A stretch of DNA of 64,000 nucleotides. Origin: Centropus unirufus (lineage: Eukaryota > Chordata > Aves > Cuculiformes > Centropidae). Made by a program: the position numbers and the translations under genes. Below the pieces are notes generated by a model. The model worked only from the letters and a program-made list of their open reading frames with translations. It ran no database searches and was not told the DNA's origin. Shown here piece after piece: positions 10,742 through 23,299 of this stretch (positions are counted from its first letter, which is position 1; each line of letters opens with the position of its first letter). The stretch spans positions 1 through 64,000 of the forward strand of contig VYZI01000241.1 of assembly GCA_013397695.1 (NCBI GenBank), read 5' to 3'.

Positions 10742-13683
10742 CATTTAAGAACAAAATGAAACAAAACCTTTATAACGTTCAGTGCCGTAAGCTAATTTGT
10801 TTGTGAAAACTTCAGAAGCCTTGTCCAACCCCCCAAAAAATCAATTAAGACTAAAATAAAGTAGGAATTTCACATGGGCCAATTCCTCTGTACAAGGAGG
10901 AATTAAATTAAACAAGAATAGTGATTCCAGAATAAGGCTACCTACATATAAAACTAAGCAGAGTCCATCTGAAGAAACTCCACATGATATTGCATACAAG
11001 CCTCATCTCCATAGAGATGACATAATCACCTCAGCTCTCCTAGTAATCTATTCTTTCAATTTTTCATACTGATTGTTAAGCAATGTCCTAGATAACTCCC
11101 GCACATACCAGGAAGGCTGAGCAACGAAGGCTCAACCTGGATCTCTGCTGAACAACTGGTTTTCAGAATAAGTAGAAAAGAGGCACTGAAGAGTATGTAT
11201 CTGCAAGAAAATCCCAACTGTACCACATTTTCATTGTTAATTTTATTATATAACTGAACATGATGCTAAGCAGCACGAAGTTCCTTTAACTAAGGGTAGG
11301 ACTAAAGCTGCTCTGTCATTAATTGCCCACAAATTATAAATTAGGAATAACCTTGCTGGATTGAGTGCATCTATTTCTGTTTCAGCCAAAAATACAGGTC
11401 TGCCTGTGTGTCACTCAAATCCTGTCTGTCTTAGCTGTATTAAAACCATAGAAGAACTAGCTTCCTCTTCCATGTTTCCTCTGTCTGCTAGCAGCAGTGC
11501 TAGGCAGTCTTCCAACTTATGTGTAAACTCATCACCACCAACAGCAAAATTATTTCCTGACTTGCGAATCACTGATCCATGACTGTCACACAATTCCCCT
11601 TCAGCCAATTTTATTCATTCATTATGAAATAGGCTCTACAGAGATAGCAAACTATGCCCCCCCAAAGTAAATAGACATTTGCAAATTACAAAGTATACTA
11701 CAAAGCATACTATGTGATAGCCATAAAAGACCTTTGAGAGACACATAAACTCTGTGTCTGGGTATAATCAGGGCTTCCTGAAGGTCTACCAGTCTCCTGA
11801 TTTCATGATCACTCCTTTTCAGAAGAAATACTACAAGCTGATGATTCTGTGCAGTTTTATCTTTGGCTGAATCCCCAAATTCTTTGAGTGAAGCAAACAG
11901 CAAGATGTAGCCTCAGTCAACACAGAGATCACGATGGACTGAACAGAAGCAAAAGCATTCACAGATTTTTGGGAGAGCAACCGAATATTAGAGCAACAGA
12001 GGGGCACTCTTCTTGAGAATGAAGAAACTATTCATGGAGGTTTCAAAAACATGTTTTCTTTGGAAACTATGGTCCCTTTCCCTTTGGACTCCCCTCTTCT
12101 GGGAGATATTTTGGCATTTAACAGATCACAACAGGAGCTTTGGGCAGAACCGTGCTCAGAACTCCACCACTATGGCTATTACCAGCCAGACTAGTTGGTA
12201 ATGGAAATTATCAGCCAATTGTGAATTTTGTTTAACAGAATTTTCCTTTGTTTTTTCTTAATGGACAGATTCAAGTTCCTCTTCTGGTGAGTCATAGTTC
12301 CATGATGTATCACTGTCTCCCCAGCTGCAGTCTGGAAATATCTTGATATATGAAACTAAGTTTTCTGTTTGCCATAATGGCCAGAGCATGTCTATTCCAC
12401 CTCTGATTTAATTTTCCTGTCTCTTTCTTGTGTCTTTTTCTTGGCTTGTGTCCAGTCAGAATTCTGCTTAGCCAGCCAAGCTAAATCTCATCTTTTAAGT
12501 TCTAGCCATGGTCAGTTTGGCAAGATGAAAGCAAAGAAACAATTGTCTCCCACAGCCTATCGAGAGGCAACTCACAGTAACCTAACCAAACATCTTCCAG
12601 AGCCAAAGCAGTAAAGCCAGGGTTTAGAAGTCATTAATGGGCTTCAGACCATGTTCTTTCATGTGGTCATCCATCAAAGGTACGATGAGCAACAGTGCCA
12701 GAAACAGCATTGTTCCTTTGCTCACTTTATAGCTTTTTACTCTGAATGTCCTAGTGGTGTGTTAAGAGCTGCTATGCAGCTGACCCCCTTGCTCCTAACT
12801 AAATATCTCCAATGCCTTGGGAGAGATTTTCATACACAGTTTTTCAGTGAATGAACTGCCATTCACTAAGGTGACTTCTTTTGTTTGTTCCGGAGTCCTT
12901 CCTCCTTTTTGTGTTTAATACCACTTAAGGTTGGTAACAAAATAGATTTTTCATTATGTTCTAGATGCAGAGCTTCTTACTTTACTAATAGAAATGGTAC
13001 TATGTCAGTGCAACCTTTAGTTTCACGGGCTATATCTGCTGGCTTTGTCACTGAGCTACACATTCAGTTCTTTGATCGTCATGGATTTATGAGAAGTTGG
13101 CATTCCTCTTCTGGACCACTCTCTAGAGCCCATTGATCATGTCATATGCTTTTTCAAGGACAGAAATGTCAACTGAGAGTCACCACCGGAGAGCAGGAAA
13201 TTCTTCCCAAAGTTCTATATTTATCTTAGGGCACCTTCAGGCATTTTTTTCACACATAAAATATGCATCCCGAGCTATTAAACAACGGAGGAGGAGTAGA
13301 AAAGCAGATGCAGTTTCACCATAGCTGCCTCCACTTCATCAGGAAGGGTATTTAGTGTGTTATAAGAAAAGGAGTAGAGGTATCAGAGATGTGTATTGTG
13401 CTATGCCTCTGATATTTTTCCAGGAGTCTGGGAAATCAAGGAGAAAATCAAGGAATGACTAATGTTTTTTATTGTACTTGCTCCTAATGTGTACTTTCAT
13501 CCACAGCTATGGCCTGCTCCTAGACTGCTGAGGGTCAGAAAGATATATTGGGGTTTTTCAGTCAGTAGGCTGTAAGGCAGGGTTTGATACCCAAGAGTAA
13601 CCTCAGCTACATCTGCTTCACTGCTCTCATCCTGTCCATTTAAGGAGTTTTATGACACATCCAATCAAGTATTTCTGACTCAC
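10742..13683 (-). other. MAP1B: MAP1B intron 3, 5' part
   Basis: This is intronic DNA between exon 3 and the CR1 copy; the exon 3 donor GAG|GTGAGT lies at its high-coordinate end. A few open frames of 60-83 codons occur on the plus strand between 12.6 and 13.3 kb, but none has a recognisable domain, and the composition is ordinary intron. No repeat family was recognised. Confidence 0.8.
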
Positions 13684-13766
13684 CTCAGTACTAACTGCTT
13701 CATCTGAGGGATTGATCAGGACTAAAGTTTCTAAGACATCACTTCTGTGGTGAAGAATCTTCTGAC
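13684..13766 (-). CDS. MAP1B: MAP1B coding exon 3
   Basis: This exon supplies the last two bases of split codon Gly94 and then 27 codons (residues 95-121), reading QKILHHRSDVL...SDEAVSTE, matching the mammalian N-terminal domain. The acceptor is ctctgtgcttgcag before 13766 and the donor is GAG|GTGAGT at 13684. The exon is 83 nt, phase 1 on entry and phase 0 on exit, so skipping it would shift the frame. Alternative transcripts that start in or just before exon 3 (3U and 3A) are reported for rodents. Here the exon frame extended upstream meets a stop at 13801-13803 with no ATG between, so such a transcript would have to start translation downstream. Confidence 0.96.
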
Positions 13767-16700
13767 CTGCAAGCACAGAGAGGAAAAAAACCAAAATAAA
13801 TTAATTTCAACCAGAATGCTTTAAATGAGCACTTTCGATGAGCATGATGTAAATTCCACTGTGAGACTTCTCTCTGGTCACCTAGAGCAGCACACACAAG
13901 CCATAGCAACTTCTGTGCCACTCATGTCTTCAGAAATACCCGTGGCATGTGGTCATGTAGGCCAGAAGCTCTGGTCCAGAAAATCCAAGTAACAAAACCA
14001 ACTAGCAACAGCATCAGGTCCTATCCCTTTGCCCTGGCCGGAGGAGTCCTGTTAAATCACCTTGTTCTCAAAAAGCTGGTATGGATGAGTCACTAGACCA
14101 GTATCTGGCCCTGTATTTTCATAGATGTATCTACACCACAAATACAGTCCTGTAACATGCCCATGTCATTTTAAATGAGCTTTTCCAAGACTGAGAGCCA
14201 CTTAGCCACAGCAGGAGGAAAGTCGGCATGGGCTGCAGATTTCCCCTGCAAAAAAAGGAATACTTGGGCTGTATGCCAGTGCTGCCCATCACAGCTAACA
14301 AGCACAATTTGTGAGACAAGCAAAGGAGCCCAGGAGTGTCCCCACTGACCTCCACCACCAGCACTGTCTAGCACGGCACTTCAGCGCTCCTTGTCATGCT
14401 CTGTGGGAGAGCTCTCTCACCAGTCAGCGCCCCAGGCAAACCCCAGGTCCCTGGATGCATCAGAGAAACCAGGTGAAAGCTGGGACCCACTCTACCAAAA
14501 CTCCCTTTACAGCCTTCAACTAAAGTCAACACTGGGACAGCACAAGAAATTCCCAAGGGCAGACAGTTGCTGCTCCATCTTTGTCCTGCCTACAAAAGAT
14601 GTAACAAGCGATGTCAGGCAGCCAGAGTGAACGGGTGTACAAATAAAAGTAGCTCCCAAATAAACAACGTCTGGGCAAGTTTGCAGTAGTCTTGCAGCCC
14701 ACTGGCTTTCATACTTAGTAGTTAGTCTGTCTCTGTATTTAATAGCGATATTCATCTGACTGGGATTGGATGCCAGAAAAACAGAACAGTACTCTTGACA
14801 TTCTTTTTTTCATATGCTAATTAGCAAGTTCTTATCAGGGTGTCTTTGTGTGAGAACTGCAATCAGATTAATTAGAAGCCATATTGTTATTCAGAAATCC
14901 AGACTGGTAATTAGTCAAAATAAAAAAAAAACCACAAGAGCTGTCCCTTTCCGAGCAAACCTCTTGGTGCAATATTAATCATTAAAGTAATTAATTGCGC
15001 TGAAAATGAAGCATGAGTGACACAGAACAAGTCACCTGTTTGCCAACTGGTAACAATTCCCTATGAAGAGACAAAAAAACATGAATGGCCACTCTGAAAA
15101 GCCTTCCCTAGGGCACCCCCGGGGAGCAGCCTGAGAGGGCAGGCAGCCAGCTTGACCTCTGTCCCAGGTTTGGCTCGGCGCTGGCCCCCGTGCTATCCCA
15201 TCCTGCGGGTCCTATGCCCATCAGGGATGCCCTCCTCTCCCTGGGCCTGCCACTGTCAGGGATGCTGCCCACTGAGCTCGCACTGAGCTGCGTCGTTTCT
15301 TTTTGGTCTGAGGAAGTTCTGCATTTTAAAGTGGAGAAGTCTAAATGAGAAGGGAAAAAAAATGCTCCTAAAATGTAGATGTAGATAGTTTACTGTCTTA
15401 TGCATGACGGTGCCTACAGATTTGTGGACAGTAACCTAATTAATCTGAAAGGACAAGGTTTTTCTTAAGATATATTCTTTTTGCTATGCTTTCAGGAAAG
15501 GAGGACGTAGACAGTATTTTAAGAGAGCAGAGGAGGGCAGGTCTCTCTGCAGCAGCCAGTTCTGGCATTATACCTTGTATTTCAATTTATTTTAATGGTG
15601 CTGTTTCCCCTTGCCTAACAGTAACGCATATATATGGCTACATTCAGTAAAACATCCATATGGCTCTGTAGCACAGGCTCCTTCTGAAGATGCTCTGCAA
15701 GTTGATATTTTAGTTATTCTGCAGATTTCCCTCAAATGAAGAAATTAGGCAGTTTATGGAATCTAGTCTTTAGCGCTGGGAAAGAAACAAAAGAAACCAA
15801 CACCCTTCAGTTTCCACAGAAGCTTCTCACTCAATAGGTGGCAACACAGAACACACAGCCCGAGCCTCACAGCTGATTAGATATTACACATTAAACACAG
15901 GTAGAAAAAAATTGCAATCAGCCACATGCAAAATTGGACAAAGATTCCGTGTCCCCCTGACTCAAAGCACCCACTTTGGACTTAACTGGAGCTGCTGCAA
16001 GTCATTTATCAGTCTAGCTATAAAGGATTTGACCCAAGGAGTCACTGCTCTCATTTGACAGGCATGGGTGGTTGTTACTTAACATCACATGTTTCCATGG
16101 GCCACCCTCCTCTACTGGCTGCATGGTTTCACACACCTTGAGACTGATTTCCAGAGGCAAGCACAGAGGTCTGCACCATGTACACACTGCCTGTTTAGAC
16201 TTGTGTGTGACTGCATCCCTCTTCTCAATATCAACATGTGTTGCTGCTTATCATAGAGGGTGGGGACCAAGCACTGTAGGTGAGTCACTGCAAGAGCTCC
16301 CATCCCATGTGAAACTTGGGAAGTTCGTTGTTATTTGCTGCTATCAATAACAAGGTCCTGTGTCACTGCTTGAGAAACAAAAAAATATGTCTTTTATTAA
16401 AACTGCTGACAGCTTTGTAAGAGCAACACAGGCTTACTGCCCAGGTTGATACTATGAGATGTTTAACTGGAATAAGGCAAAGTCTTCACCAAAATAGTTT
16501 TATAAAACAGAAAAACTATCACAGTGTGGCAGCAGAAAGCAGCAACATTTCACAAACTGGCAAGAGACTGTGACTTAGTGATATACAGAAGGAGGGGGAG
16601 GATCTGATACTCATGAAGAAGACTTGGGATTGCTTTATATTAACTACTAACTAGAATTTTGCAGCTCACTGGATTTTTTGCAGTACACATTTGATGCAAC

Positions 16701-19700
16701 ATGTTTGTGACCTGGCAGAGAAGGGAGGAAGAAGCTTCTAGGTGGCACAGAAGTGGCTAGGTGGATGGATTTTACCTGCTTCTAGTTTCCGGAAAGCATA
16801 TAAAAATCCTATCTAAAGACTTTTGGACATAAATATTAACCTGGAAGAAACCAAAATATCTGCTTTTCCTCAGTACTATTAAGTCTGGCTTCAAATTAAA
16901 AGCAGATATGCACAAAGAGTCTTGATAGCTGTTTGCATCAGGATCAGAACATAGAAAGTAAAAATTACATGACAATTGCTTACGGGGTGATTTCCACATG
17001 TCTCATCCCAGTTCCACTGACCACAGGATCTTAATGCTCACCTACTCGGCCAAATATCAATGCCCTTCATAGACATTATAGAGCTTGGGATGGTCTCAAT
17101 AATATTATTTGAGAAGCGACTGAACAGTTTTTAACTCACAGAGTTCATCTTTTCAGGTCAGTCAAGCAACAAGATCATAGAATCCACTTTTAACAGTTAC
17201 TGTGCTAATTTTGTGCAAACACAAAATGGAAATGAAAAGCAAGGGAAAGAAAGCAAGCCCTCCTTCAAGTTATGTTTAATGAAGAATCACTGGCACACTT
17301 TTTACTGGGAATGCTTGTGCATTCACAGCAGCCCACAGGGATGCATATCGCAGGCAACAAGCTATTCAACAGAGGGGCTCCCATAACCACTCCCACCATC
17401 CTAGATGGACTTCAGCACTTGCCTGCAACAATGTCATCCCCACACAAATTAAACTCAGAGGAGCTCATCCACAGAGGAAGCAGGCAAGTCTTTCCAGGGA
17501 TGATTCCTGGCAAAAAGAGTGAAGGGACACTACCTTCTCCCTGAAGCTGATGACGGTTTCACACATGAGCTGGCATTCAAACACAACCCTTTGGCAAATT
17601 TAAACATCTTTTCGTTTAATTGCAAAGAATTTTAAAGGATTGTTTCCCTGTCAGAAGAGACAACCGATGTATTATTGCAGTCACCATGCTGGGTGGCATT
17701 ATCAGATGACACAGCTTGCAAGACTCGCTAACGAAACTTCCCACTAGCCATGAATAGACAGAGAACTCTGCAGCTGGAAATGTTCAGTGCTCTGCACTTC
17801 CAAATAGTGCCGGTGCCTAGGACCTCCTAGCTGCCCCTGTCTTGTGGGGGAATCTTGGGCACTGAGAGGTGTTAGATGGGGCATGGTCCTTGAGCTGCTA
17901 ACTCTCTGAAAGACAGTATTAGGGAAAGACTATGTTGAAAAGCAATAGCTGTCTCGACTACATCTGTTTCAGATTTACCATGTCTGACAAAGGTTATCAG
18001 AATGTTATCATATTTTCTGCACATGATATAATAAAGCTAAAAATTAAATTTTCTTAAAAAAAGAATTTTTTTCTCCTAGCCAATGGTAGTGTAATAACAT
18101 ATACATTTTAAATAACTTCAAACTTCTCATAGTTTCACCTTCTTTTTTCTAGCAGGGACTTCAAATTTGTCTTTTAAAAAAATCATGTTGATCTTGTGTT
18201 CAGCATGGTTCTTCCATGTTATCAACAGAGTATTTGGAGTTCTAGATGACTGGTCATCTGATGCTTGCTATTTCTTACACTAAATGAACAATTCTAGTTT
18301 CCCTTATTCTCAGCACAAGGATCAGTGTGCATAATTTATCAACTACTGCCACAATTGTGACCAGCCCCCAAACCTTCCCACTGTCAGCCTGGAGGCACAA
18401 CATTTTCACAGTGATTCCAGACCAAGAAGAAAGGATGAAGGTACTCCTTTACAGCTGATTTCCTATTTTCTGAAGAAATCGTCCATAAATTATATGGAGC
18501 ATTCCATCCCTCTCTCCTTCTCTGTTGAGATGGAGCCATCAGAGCACGTTGTTTCCTGCTGACCGAAACTGCAAGTTGGAGAAATAGTGAAGTGTATAGG
18601 ATTAAGCAAGGTAGCCAGTTTTACAGAGTTGCCAAAGCAATTTTGGTGTTTTAAAAATATGGAGTTCTCTATCTGCAAGTAGGAGAAAATATATTTCAAG
18701 ATATAATAGAGAAATGGCCACATAATGCCGAGACACTGGACTTTGAGGACAGAACTTCAGAAAGCCCCTTCCATGAATGCTCTGAAAGCCCCGCAGTTCA
18801 TGCCAGGGTGTATAGAGGCTATTCAGTCAGTATAAGTAGCTGACACGATGGAGAGTGCATAACACAGGCATAACTCCATTTACGTCAGAGAAGATAGAGT
18901 CACTGCCTCCAGGATTCAGTTCAGCCAAACGATTTCTTGAATTTAAGGTGGGTGCTAAGAAGGTCTAGTACATTTTTTCAGCAAGAACTCTTACATGTGC
19001 ATGAATATCAGGGACCTTTACACACTTCTAGGTGAAAATAAAATCCATACCTGCTGGGATGCTGAGTTCATGTGACAGCTGTGAACAAAAAGTCAGCTCT
19101 ACTAACATTGCCAAGCCCTCTGATGGTGACAAAGATTTGGAAAAGTGACACTGACTGCAAAGTGTGACTGTTTCCCTTGTAATAATTTAAACCTGCCTGC
19201 CCTGAACACAATGGATAGCTCAGATCCACATTTCATGTAAAGTGCTTTTTATAAAGAATTATGCATCATCTCTGCAAATGTTCATTAACCTTTCTTGCAT
19301 CTGATCTGCTGGAACACTGAGTTGTGTTGTGACTCTGCATGAAGCACAAATCCCTGTTTTATCTTCTCCCATTCTCTGCATGAATAGAATTCATATTCAA
19401 GTTTCATATGGCTCAGCTGCAACATGCTGATAGTTTGCATCTGACTTGCAACAATTTATTCTAAGTCCTGAGAGGCAAGGTCCTGCAGCATATTGTATTT
19501 TAGGATTTTTAAGCTAATGTTTATTTAATGAAATAAGGCTAGTTCCATATAGCGTAATTTAAGTCCTTGGCTAAGTCCTTTTCTGTCAGATCTCGTTGGG
19601 TTTTTACTTCCAGGTAATAACAGAGCCCTGAAAGTGGAAGACTAGACAGAAGATGATGATGCAGCCTGAACAGTAACTGTAAAATTCAGCCTCCAGTTAC

Positions 19701-21462
19701 TGTACACAAGCCAAATCCACCAACCGTTGCTCAAGGCTCTTGAACAGCAGTTAGAGAAAGCAAGCTGACCTGTTTGCACTAATATTCATAGCTGGATTCA
19801 TACCTTCTGCTTCAAACTTTAATCTCGAATACTTGCAGGTTTTCAAACTAAGTAGTGCTCGGAGGACTACAAGTGTGGGACTTGTCCGCTCTGTGACCAT
19901 TCCCAGTGCAATCTCCTATTTCAAGATGTTAAAACATGTTTTCACACACCCCATTCATCAAAAGAACAACTCTGTCAACTTCTCACACTAAATATTGATT
20001 TCTTGCACTATTTGCCAACTTCATGTGACACTTAATTTGCTGTCACAATACAGCCATTCATCAAGTGGAAGCAAACTGCTGGCCGTTCACTCCCATCTGT
20101 TACCATCAAAGGAAAATTGTTCCCCTCAAATATTATTCGCCACATCAAACAACAGTATTTTTCATGTAATTCTTGATGTTTTACAGTTTCAGGACTCTAT
20201 GAAGGAATGCTAAAGCATTAGAACTCTCTTCTGAGCAAAGTTGTACTACAAAAAGTAGTCTGTAAAAAATTTGAAGCAAATCACTCTAAAGCACTACAAG
20301 AATCATAGTTTATGTATGGTATTTTTAATGCCTGCTAAAATGGGTTTATCTCCAAAAAAAAAAGGATAAGCCCCAAAAATGGAACCAAGTACCCAGGAGA
20401 TTTTACTACTGATTTCACTGAGACTCTGGGCATGAATGAAATTTAAGACCACGATTGCTGGACGCCTCAATAAAATAAGAGTCAAGGAGAACAACAATTC
20501 ACCCCGTTTATATACTGAACTTGGAACAGTAGTGGAATCCAATACTCCCAATAAATGGGTTTACTCTTTACTTTGCTTAAGAAAAATATATACAGCCGAC
20601 ATTCAATAGCACTTATCTGTTCAGCGGGTCCAGCTGCAATTTATTGCTATTAAGTATTAAAACTCATAGAATCTTCTGGAAGTGAGCGACTGTCTTTGAT
20701 TGTTGAAATACTTCTTTGATTAGGAAAGTAAATATTTCTTATCAATCTTATGGTAACCAATTATTCCTGATACCTAAGATTTCATATTTCTGAACCAATT
20801 AGCTGATATCCTAACCAGTTCTTGCAGACATAGCAGGTGTCTTGCAACAGTCTTTATTTTCCCACTTGACACCTAATTTTTTCTGTAATCAAGCATGGCT
20901 GTCTCTTAACTCTGCCATTTCTGTTCATTTGTTGTTTTTTACAACCCACATGGTAGATAAAGCTCAAACCCCAGCATCCTTGTCTGCACTATTTGGCAGC
21001 ACTGCAATTTCAGTGAGAGGACGGCAAGCAAAGGACATAAATCTGAACTGGCAGAGCTGGAATTATGCTTCGCAGACAGGTGACTGCCACTTTATGACCC
21101 TACTCTGAGAAACGATCTTTCGTAATTATAGAAAGGGGAAAATAAAAGTAGTGGTTAGAGAGCATAGCAGTTTAATATCTGGGCAGAAAGAGAGGGAAGA
21201 GTGATAGTTGTTTACTAGAGCCCTCTGGCCATCCAATGTCCATAGCCGTAAAAACTTCAATAGTATAACTGTGGTCAGCGTGGCTCTGAGATACAAAAAA
21301 CCCAGCCCATGCCAAGTGTCAGACATGGGCTTTCACCAACAATTCATTGACCTGAAGTCATCTCCATCAGGAATCACCCTTTCAACCTGGACATGAGAGA
21401 TCTTAGAGGTTTCAGACAGCTGCTGCAGTCCTCAACATGGAAATCTTTGTATGCACCTTTAT
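13767..21462 (-). other. MAP1B: MAP1B intron 2, segment A
   Basis: This is the 3' part of the 43 kb intron 2. Most of it is unremarkable AT-rich DNA without recognised transposons. Two sub-regions stand out. One is an AT-rich block near 14811-15000 with several TAATTA/ATTAAT-type motifs, including the palindrome GCTAATTAGC at 14816-14825. The other is a GC-rich patch at about 15100-15300. Both are treated as candidates in the findings. Confidence 0.75.
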
Positions 21463-21670
21463 CATAGAATCACAGAGGTACTAGGTTGGAAAAGACCTCT
21501 GAGACCATCGAGTCCAACCGTACCTGTCTGCCACTAAACCAGATCCCCAAGCACCTCATCTCCCTGTCTTTTAAATACCTCCAGGGATGGTGATTCCCTC
21601 ACCTCCCTAGGCAGACTCTGTCAGTGCCTGATAACCCTTTCAGTGAAATTTTTTTTTTCCCAATGTCCAA
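21463..21670 (-). mobile_element. CR1 LINE 3'-end fragment
   Basis: On the plus strand the segment begins TCATAGAATCACAGAGG, followed by GGTTGGAAAAGACCTC and GAGTCCAACC. These are reverse complements of the CR1 3' terminal blocks, so the element lies on the minus strand. It continues through the block that reads CCTAGGCAGACTCTG on the plus strand (usually CCTGGGCAGCCTGTT) and is truncated near 21670 at a T-run. About 208 bp is present, with no coding capacity. It lies in MAP1B intron 2 in sense orientation. Confidence 0.93.
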
Positions 21671-23039
21671 CCTGAAACAACTACTTTTAGAATTAGTTTT
21701 ATCTTTAGAACACATACATGATATGATTTTAACCCCACAAAACAGAGATATGGAAACAATCTCCCAGCTATACAGAAACAGAAACTTGAATCTTTGGAAG
21801 CCAACCACAGTTCTGCAGCTACACAGTCCTTTTGCTCCTGCAAGGTAAATCACTATGTTGTGCATTAGAAAACACAAAGTACTCAAAAAGCTATACATAA
21901 TGGATTATTTTTTTTTTATGGACCCCCCCTAATTTATGCCTAACTAATTCTTAGAGCTCAAATTTCTCCTTAAAACACTTGCCTGGCTATTAAAGTAACT
22001 ATATTATTTAACAAATAATAATGCTGTCTTAATTTTTTAATTTCAATATCTTGAGGTAGACTGGTAGGCACATGTGAGAATCTCTGTAAGCAACTGTCTT
22101 GAGTTACATATTTCCACTACAAGTAATAATTGTATTATTAAAGTAAAAAACTATTAACAGCAATTTAGTAAATTAATGTCCAGTCCTACATTTTTAGGAT
22201 TTAATCCTTTCATTGTCCTGTGTTAATCTCTCTTCTACCTTTAAGTCTTAAATGCATGGAAAATGGCAAGGGCAGCTCTGTGACACTCTGCAGAACTAAT
22301 CTGTAAATGTGGAGCTTTAGTTTTCAGCTGCACAGCACATTGTCCTGGTACCGCATAGACACTGGCAGCCAACATGCACCATGATGGGAGACTACAGTGG
22401 TGCAGAGATGACTCATCAGTCCTGAAGGTCAGTGATAGTCCTCCTCTGAGCCTGTGTTTGAGCACGCTGCTAACCAAATAAGATAAAGAGAGATGTGTAA
22501 TATTGGACCTCTTCCAGAACCACCTTCTTTCTAGAAAAAAGGAAATTTCTTCTTTTACCAGTGGTAAACGTCTCAGCCTCAGAAACTAAAAGAATCTTGA
22601 GTAGAGCAGACCATTAAATTTCCCAGTATTATTTATTTGCAATAGTTCCCACAATGTGAAATTTTGATTTTCGTCAGCTATGCAGAAAGGGAATCTCTGT
22701 CACATTGCAACTCAGTGTTAACTGTCAAATAGCCAAATAAAACCTTATTTGGAAAAAATACTTCTTTCTTAACACCTCTGTGGCTCATCACCTCACTCCC
22801 CACAATTTATCAAGCAACATCATATGTCATAATCCATACAACTAGTTAGAAGGTGATGTATTCTTTTGTTTTATAAAGTACCTCGAATATTCACATTACA
22901 AACCAAATAATTTACTAGGCTGTTAAAGAAACAAATCTGTGCATCAGAGCAAGAGCACTTGAGATTTATTCCAAAAGCTACTTTGTATGAGAAATAAACA
23001 CATTTATTGTAATGACTTCTTAAAAAAAAAAAAAAAAAA
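21671..23039 (-). other. MAP1B: MAP1B intron 2, segment B, up to assembly gap
   Basis: Ordinary intronic sequence without recognised repeats. It ends in a run of 18 A (23022-23039) directly abutting the gap, with AATAAA at 22993-22998, 24 bases before the run; see findings. Confidence 0.7.
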
Positions 23040-23299
23040 NNNNNNNNNNNNNNNNNNNNNNNNNNNNNNNNNNNNNNNNNNNNNNNNNNNNNNNNNNNNN
23101 NNNNNNNNNNNNNNNNNNNNNNNNNNNNNNNNNNNNNNNNNNNNNNNNNNNNNNNNNNNNNNNNNNNNNNNNNNNNNNNNNNNNNNNNNNNNNNNNNNNN
23201 NNNNNNNNNNNNNNNNNNNNNNNNNNNNNNNNNNNNNNNNNNNNNNNNNNNNNNNNNNNNNNNNNNNNNNNNNNNNNNNNNNNNNNNNNNNNNNNNNNN
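23040..23299. other. Assembly gap (260 N)
   Basis: 260 undetermined bases lie within MAP1B intron 2. Open frames crossing this interval are artefacts of the N-run. The gap starts directly at a homopolymer A-run, a common place for assemblies to break. The true length is unknown. Confidence 0.99.

Noticed and set aside
12651..13324. Three consecutive plus-strand open frames of 63-83 codons in intron 3
   Set aside because: They do not join in frame, have no recognisable domain, and are antisense to the gene; they could be an old unrecognised repeat but nothing supports that.
13739..13921. Minus-strand 60-codon frame entering exon 3, as an alternative N-terminus
   Set aside because: It crosses the exon 3 acceptor in the wrong frame and stops within the exon, so it cannot continue into MAP1B.
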